Assembly: GCF_017161445.1 (NCBI RefSeq)
Contig: NZ_CP071060.1
Location: forward strand, 4,402,001-4,466,000
DNA from: Niveibacterium microcysteis
GTDB lineage: Bacteria > Pseudomonadota > Gammaproteobacteria > Burkholderiales > Rhodocyclaceae
DNA length: 64,000 nt
Direction of reading: 5' to 3'
Under the pieces are notes generated by a model. It was not told where the DNA came from and did no database searches. It saw nothing but the letters and a program-made list of their open reading frames with translations. Below are positions 63,007 to 64,000 of this stretch, piece by piece; positions within the stretch are counted from its first letter, which is position 1, and every line of letters starts with the position of its first letter. The translations under genes were made by a program, and so were the position numbers.

Positions 63007-63036
63007 GGGCGACCCGAAGGTCGCCCTGTTTATGTT
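63007..63036. terminator. Bidirectional intrinsic terminator
   Basis: GGGCGACC (63007-63014), loop CGAA, GGTCGCCC (63019-63026). On the plus strand TGTTTATGTT follows; on the minus strand the stem is followed by TTTTCTTTTG, 27 bases after the gltD stop. It should serve both converging genes. Confidence 0.75.
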
Positions 63037-63052
63037 CTGAGGTCCGTAGCGC

Positions 63053-64000
63053 TCAGCGCGGCAGCACCGACGTACCCATCAGGAACTCATCCACCGCACG
63101 CGCAGCCTGACGGCCTTCGCGGATCGCCCACACCACGAGCGACTGCCCGCGGCGCACGTCACCCGCCGCAAACACCTTCGGCACGTTGGTGGCGTAGGCG
63201 CCAGCGCCCTCGGTGCTGGCCTTGGCGTTGCCACGGCCATCCTTGTCGACGCCGAAGGCTTCAAGCATGGAGCCGAGCGGATTGACGAAGCCCATCGCGA
63301 GGAAGACGAGGTCAGCCGGGATCTCCTTCTCGGAACCCGCGACTTCCGTCATCTTCATCTGGCCGGTCTTCTCGTCCTTGGTCCACTCGACGCGCGCCGT
63401 CACCACGGCCTTCAGCTTGCCGTTCTCGCCCTTGAAGGACTTGGTCGTGATCGACCAGTCGCGCTCACAGCCTTCGTCGTGCGATGAAGAAGTACGCAGC
63501 TTGGTCGGCCAGTACGGCCAAACCAGCATCTTGTTCTCCTTCTCCGGCGGCATCGGCATCAGCTCAAACTGCGTGACGCTCTTAGCACCATGGCGATTCG
63601 AGGTACCGACGCAGTCGGAGCCGGTATCGCCACCGCCGATCACGACGACATGCTTGCCGGTCGCCTTGATCTGGTCCTTGAGCTTGTCGCCCGCGTTCAC
63701 CTTGTTCTGCTGCGGCAGGAACTCCATCGCGAAATGCACGCCTTCGAGCTCGCGGCCCGGCACCGGCAGATCGCGCGGGATCTCCGAACCCGCGGCCAGC
63801 ACCACGGCGTCAAACTCGGCCTTGAGCTGCTCGGGGTCGATCGTCTGCTTGGCATCCGAACCCACACCCTTGGGCAGGCCGCCCTTGCCGACATACACGC
63901 CCGTTTTGAACACGACACCTTCGGCCTTCATCTGCTCCAGGCGGCGGTCAATGTGACCCTTGTCGAGCTTGAAGTCAGGAATGCCGTAGCGCAGCAGGCC
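63053..64000 (-). CDS. gltD: Glutamate synthase small subunit (partial, 5' end beyond right edge)
   Basis: The last 315 codons are visible; the start lies beyond position 64000 (the first visible residues read [20 protein letters not shown], a GltD hallmark). The NADPH-binding loop [14 protein letters not shown] and the FAD-binding C-terminal [19 protein letters not shown] are intact. GltD supplies electrons from NADPH to GltB in converting glutamine and 2-oxoglutarate to two glutamates. Upstream gltB is expected to the right. Confidence 0.93.
   Translation of the reverse strand, partial: GLLRYGIPDFKLDKGHIDRRLEQMKAEGVVFKTGVYVGKGGLPKGVGSDAKQTIDPEQLKAEFDAVVLAAGSEIPRDLPVPGRELEGVHFAMEFLPQQNKVNAGDKLKDQIKATGKHVVVIGGGDTGSDCVGTSNRHGAKSVTQFELMPMPPEKENKMLVWPYWPTKLRTSSSHDEGCERDWSITTKSFKGENGKLKAVVTARVEWTKDEKTGQMKMTEVAGSEKEIPADLVFLAMGFVNPLGSMLEAFGVDKDGRGNAKASTEGAGAYATNVPKVFAAGDVRRGQSLVVWAIREGRQAARAVDEFLMGTSVLPR

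Overview
The window is gene-dense, high-GC chromosomal DNA from a Gram-negative, respiratory bacterium, most likely a betaproteobacterium; Rhodocyclales- or Burkholderiales-like is my inference from gene content, not a proven assignment. Supporting signs are a Pel exopolysaccharide operon, several diguanylate cyclases, two chemoreceptors, porin-type barrels, a PEP-CTERM protein, RlmF, GltD and a class II cytochrome c. I see no rRNA, tRNA, CRISPR array, transposase or integrase. No gene-free stretch exceeds 300 bases.

Layout. 1-7236 (minus): pelA-pelB-pelC-pelD, with pelD leaving the left edge. 7450-9915 (plus): ilvA, a two-TM potassium-channel-like protein and an acetyltransferase. 10108-14217: MalG/MalF-like sugar permeases, a GH16-type hydrolase and a PEP-CTERM/laminin-B-like surface protein. 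14490-18906: a tightly coupled five-gene Lol-like ABC cluster ending in an outer-membrane barrel. 19059-20452: an AT-richer AHH nuclease toxin with an Imm11-like immunity gene, beside a truncated copy of the 3' end of a neighbouring barrel gene. 20667-25000: DUF1566 protein, barrel, two small exported proteins, a GST and a chemoreceptor. 25190-28042: a papain-like peptidase fused to an alpha/beta hydrolase, then a TerB-like gene and a small gene. 28177-34176: LysR regulator, threonine-aldolase-like enzyme, rlmF, a lipoprotein, a GH31 glycosidase and a cytochrome c. 34401-37959: an unusual LytS-type kinase and a LytTR regulator separated by an acetyltransferase. 38041-44946: a PQQ-type sugar dehydrogenase and a MacA/MacB-like efflux cluster interrupted by a nucleotidyltransferase and a non-coding repeat. 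45026-52937: diguanylate cyclase, porin, PBP-like protein, chemoreceptor, a YceH operon and a second cyclase. 53074-59919: LD-carboxypeptidase, LprI-MliC inhibitor, DUF488, a CHASE-GGDEF-EAL protein and an M48 protease. 60080-62969: a redox operon (exported protoglobin, AhpD-like, thioredoxin-like) divergent from an AraC regulator. 63053-64000: gltD, cut by the right edge.

How parts fit. Pel secretion is normally post-translationally driven by c-di-GMP through PelD; the window also encodes three proteins with intact GGDEF motifs and one of them also carries EAL, so biofilm control is a theme. Carbohydrate handling recurs (Pel, MalGF/GH16, GH31, sugar dehydrogenase). The most system-like uncharacterised units are the five-gene Lol-like cluster, the exported protoglobin redox operon, the C1A peptidase/hydrolase fusion and the repeat-bearing LytS kinase.
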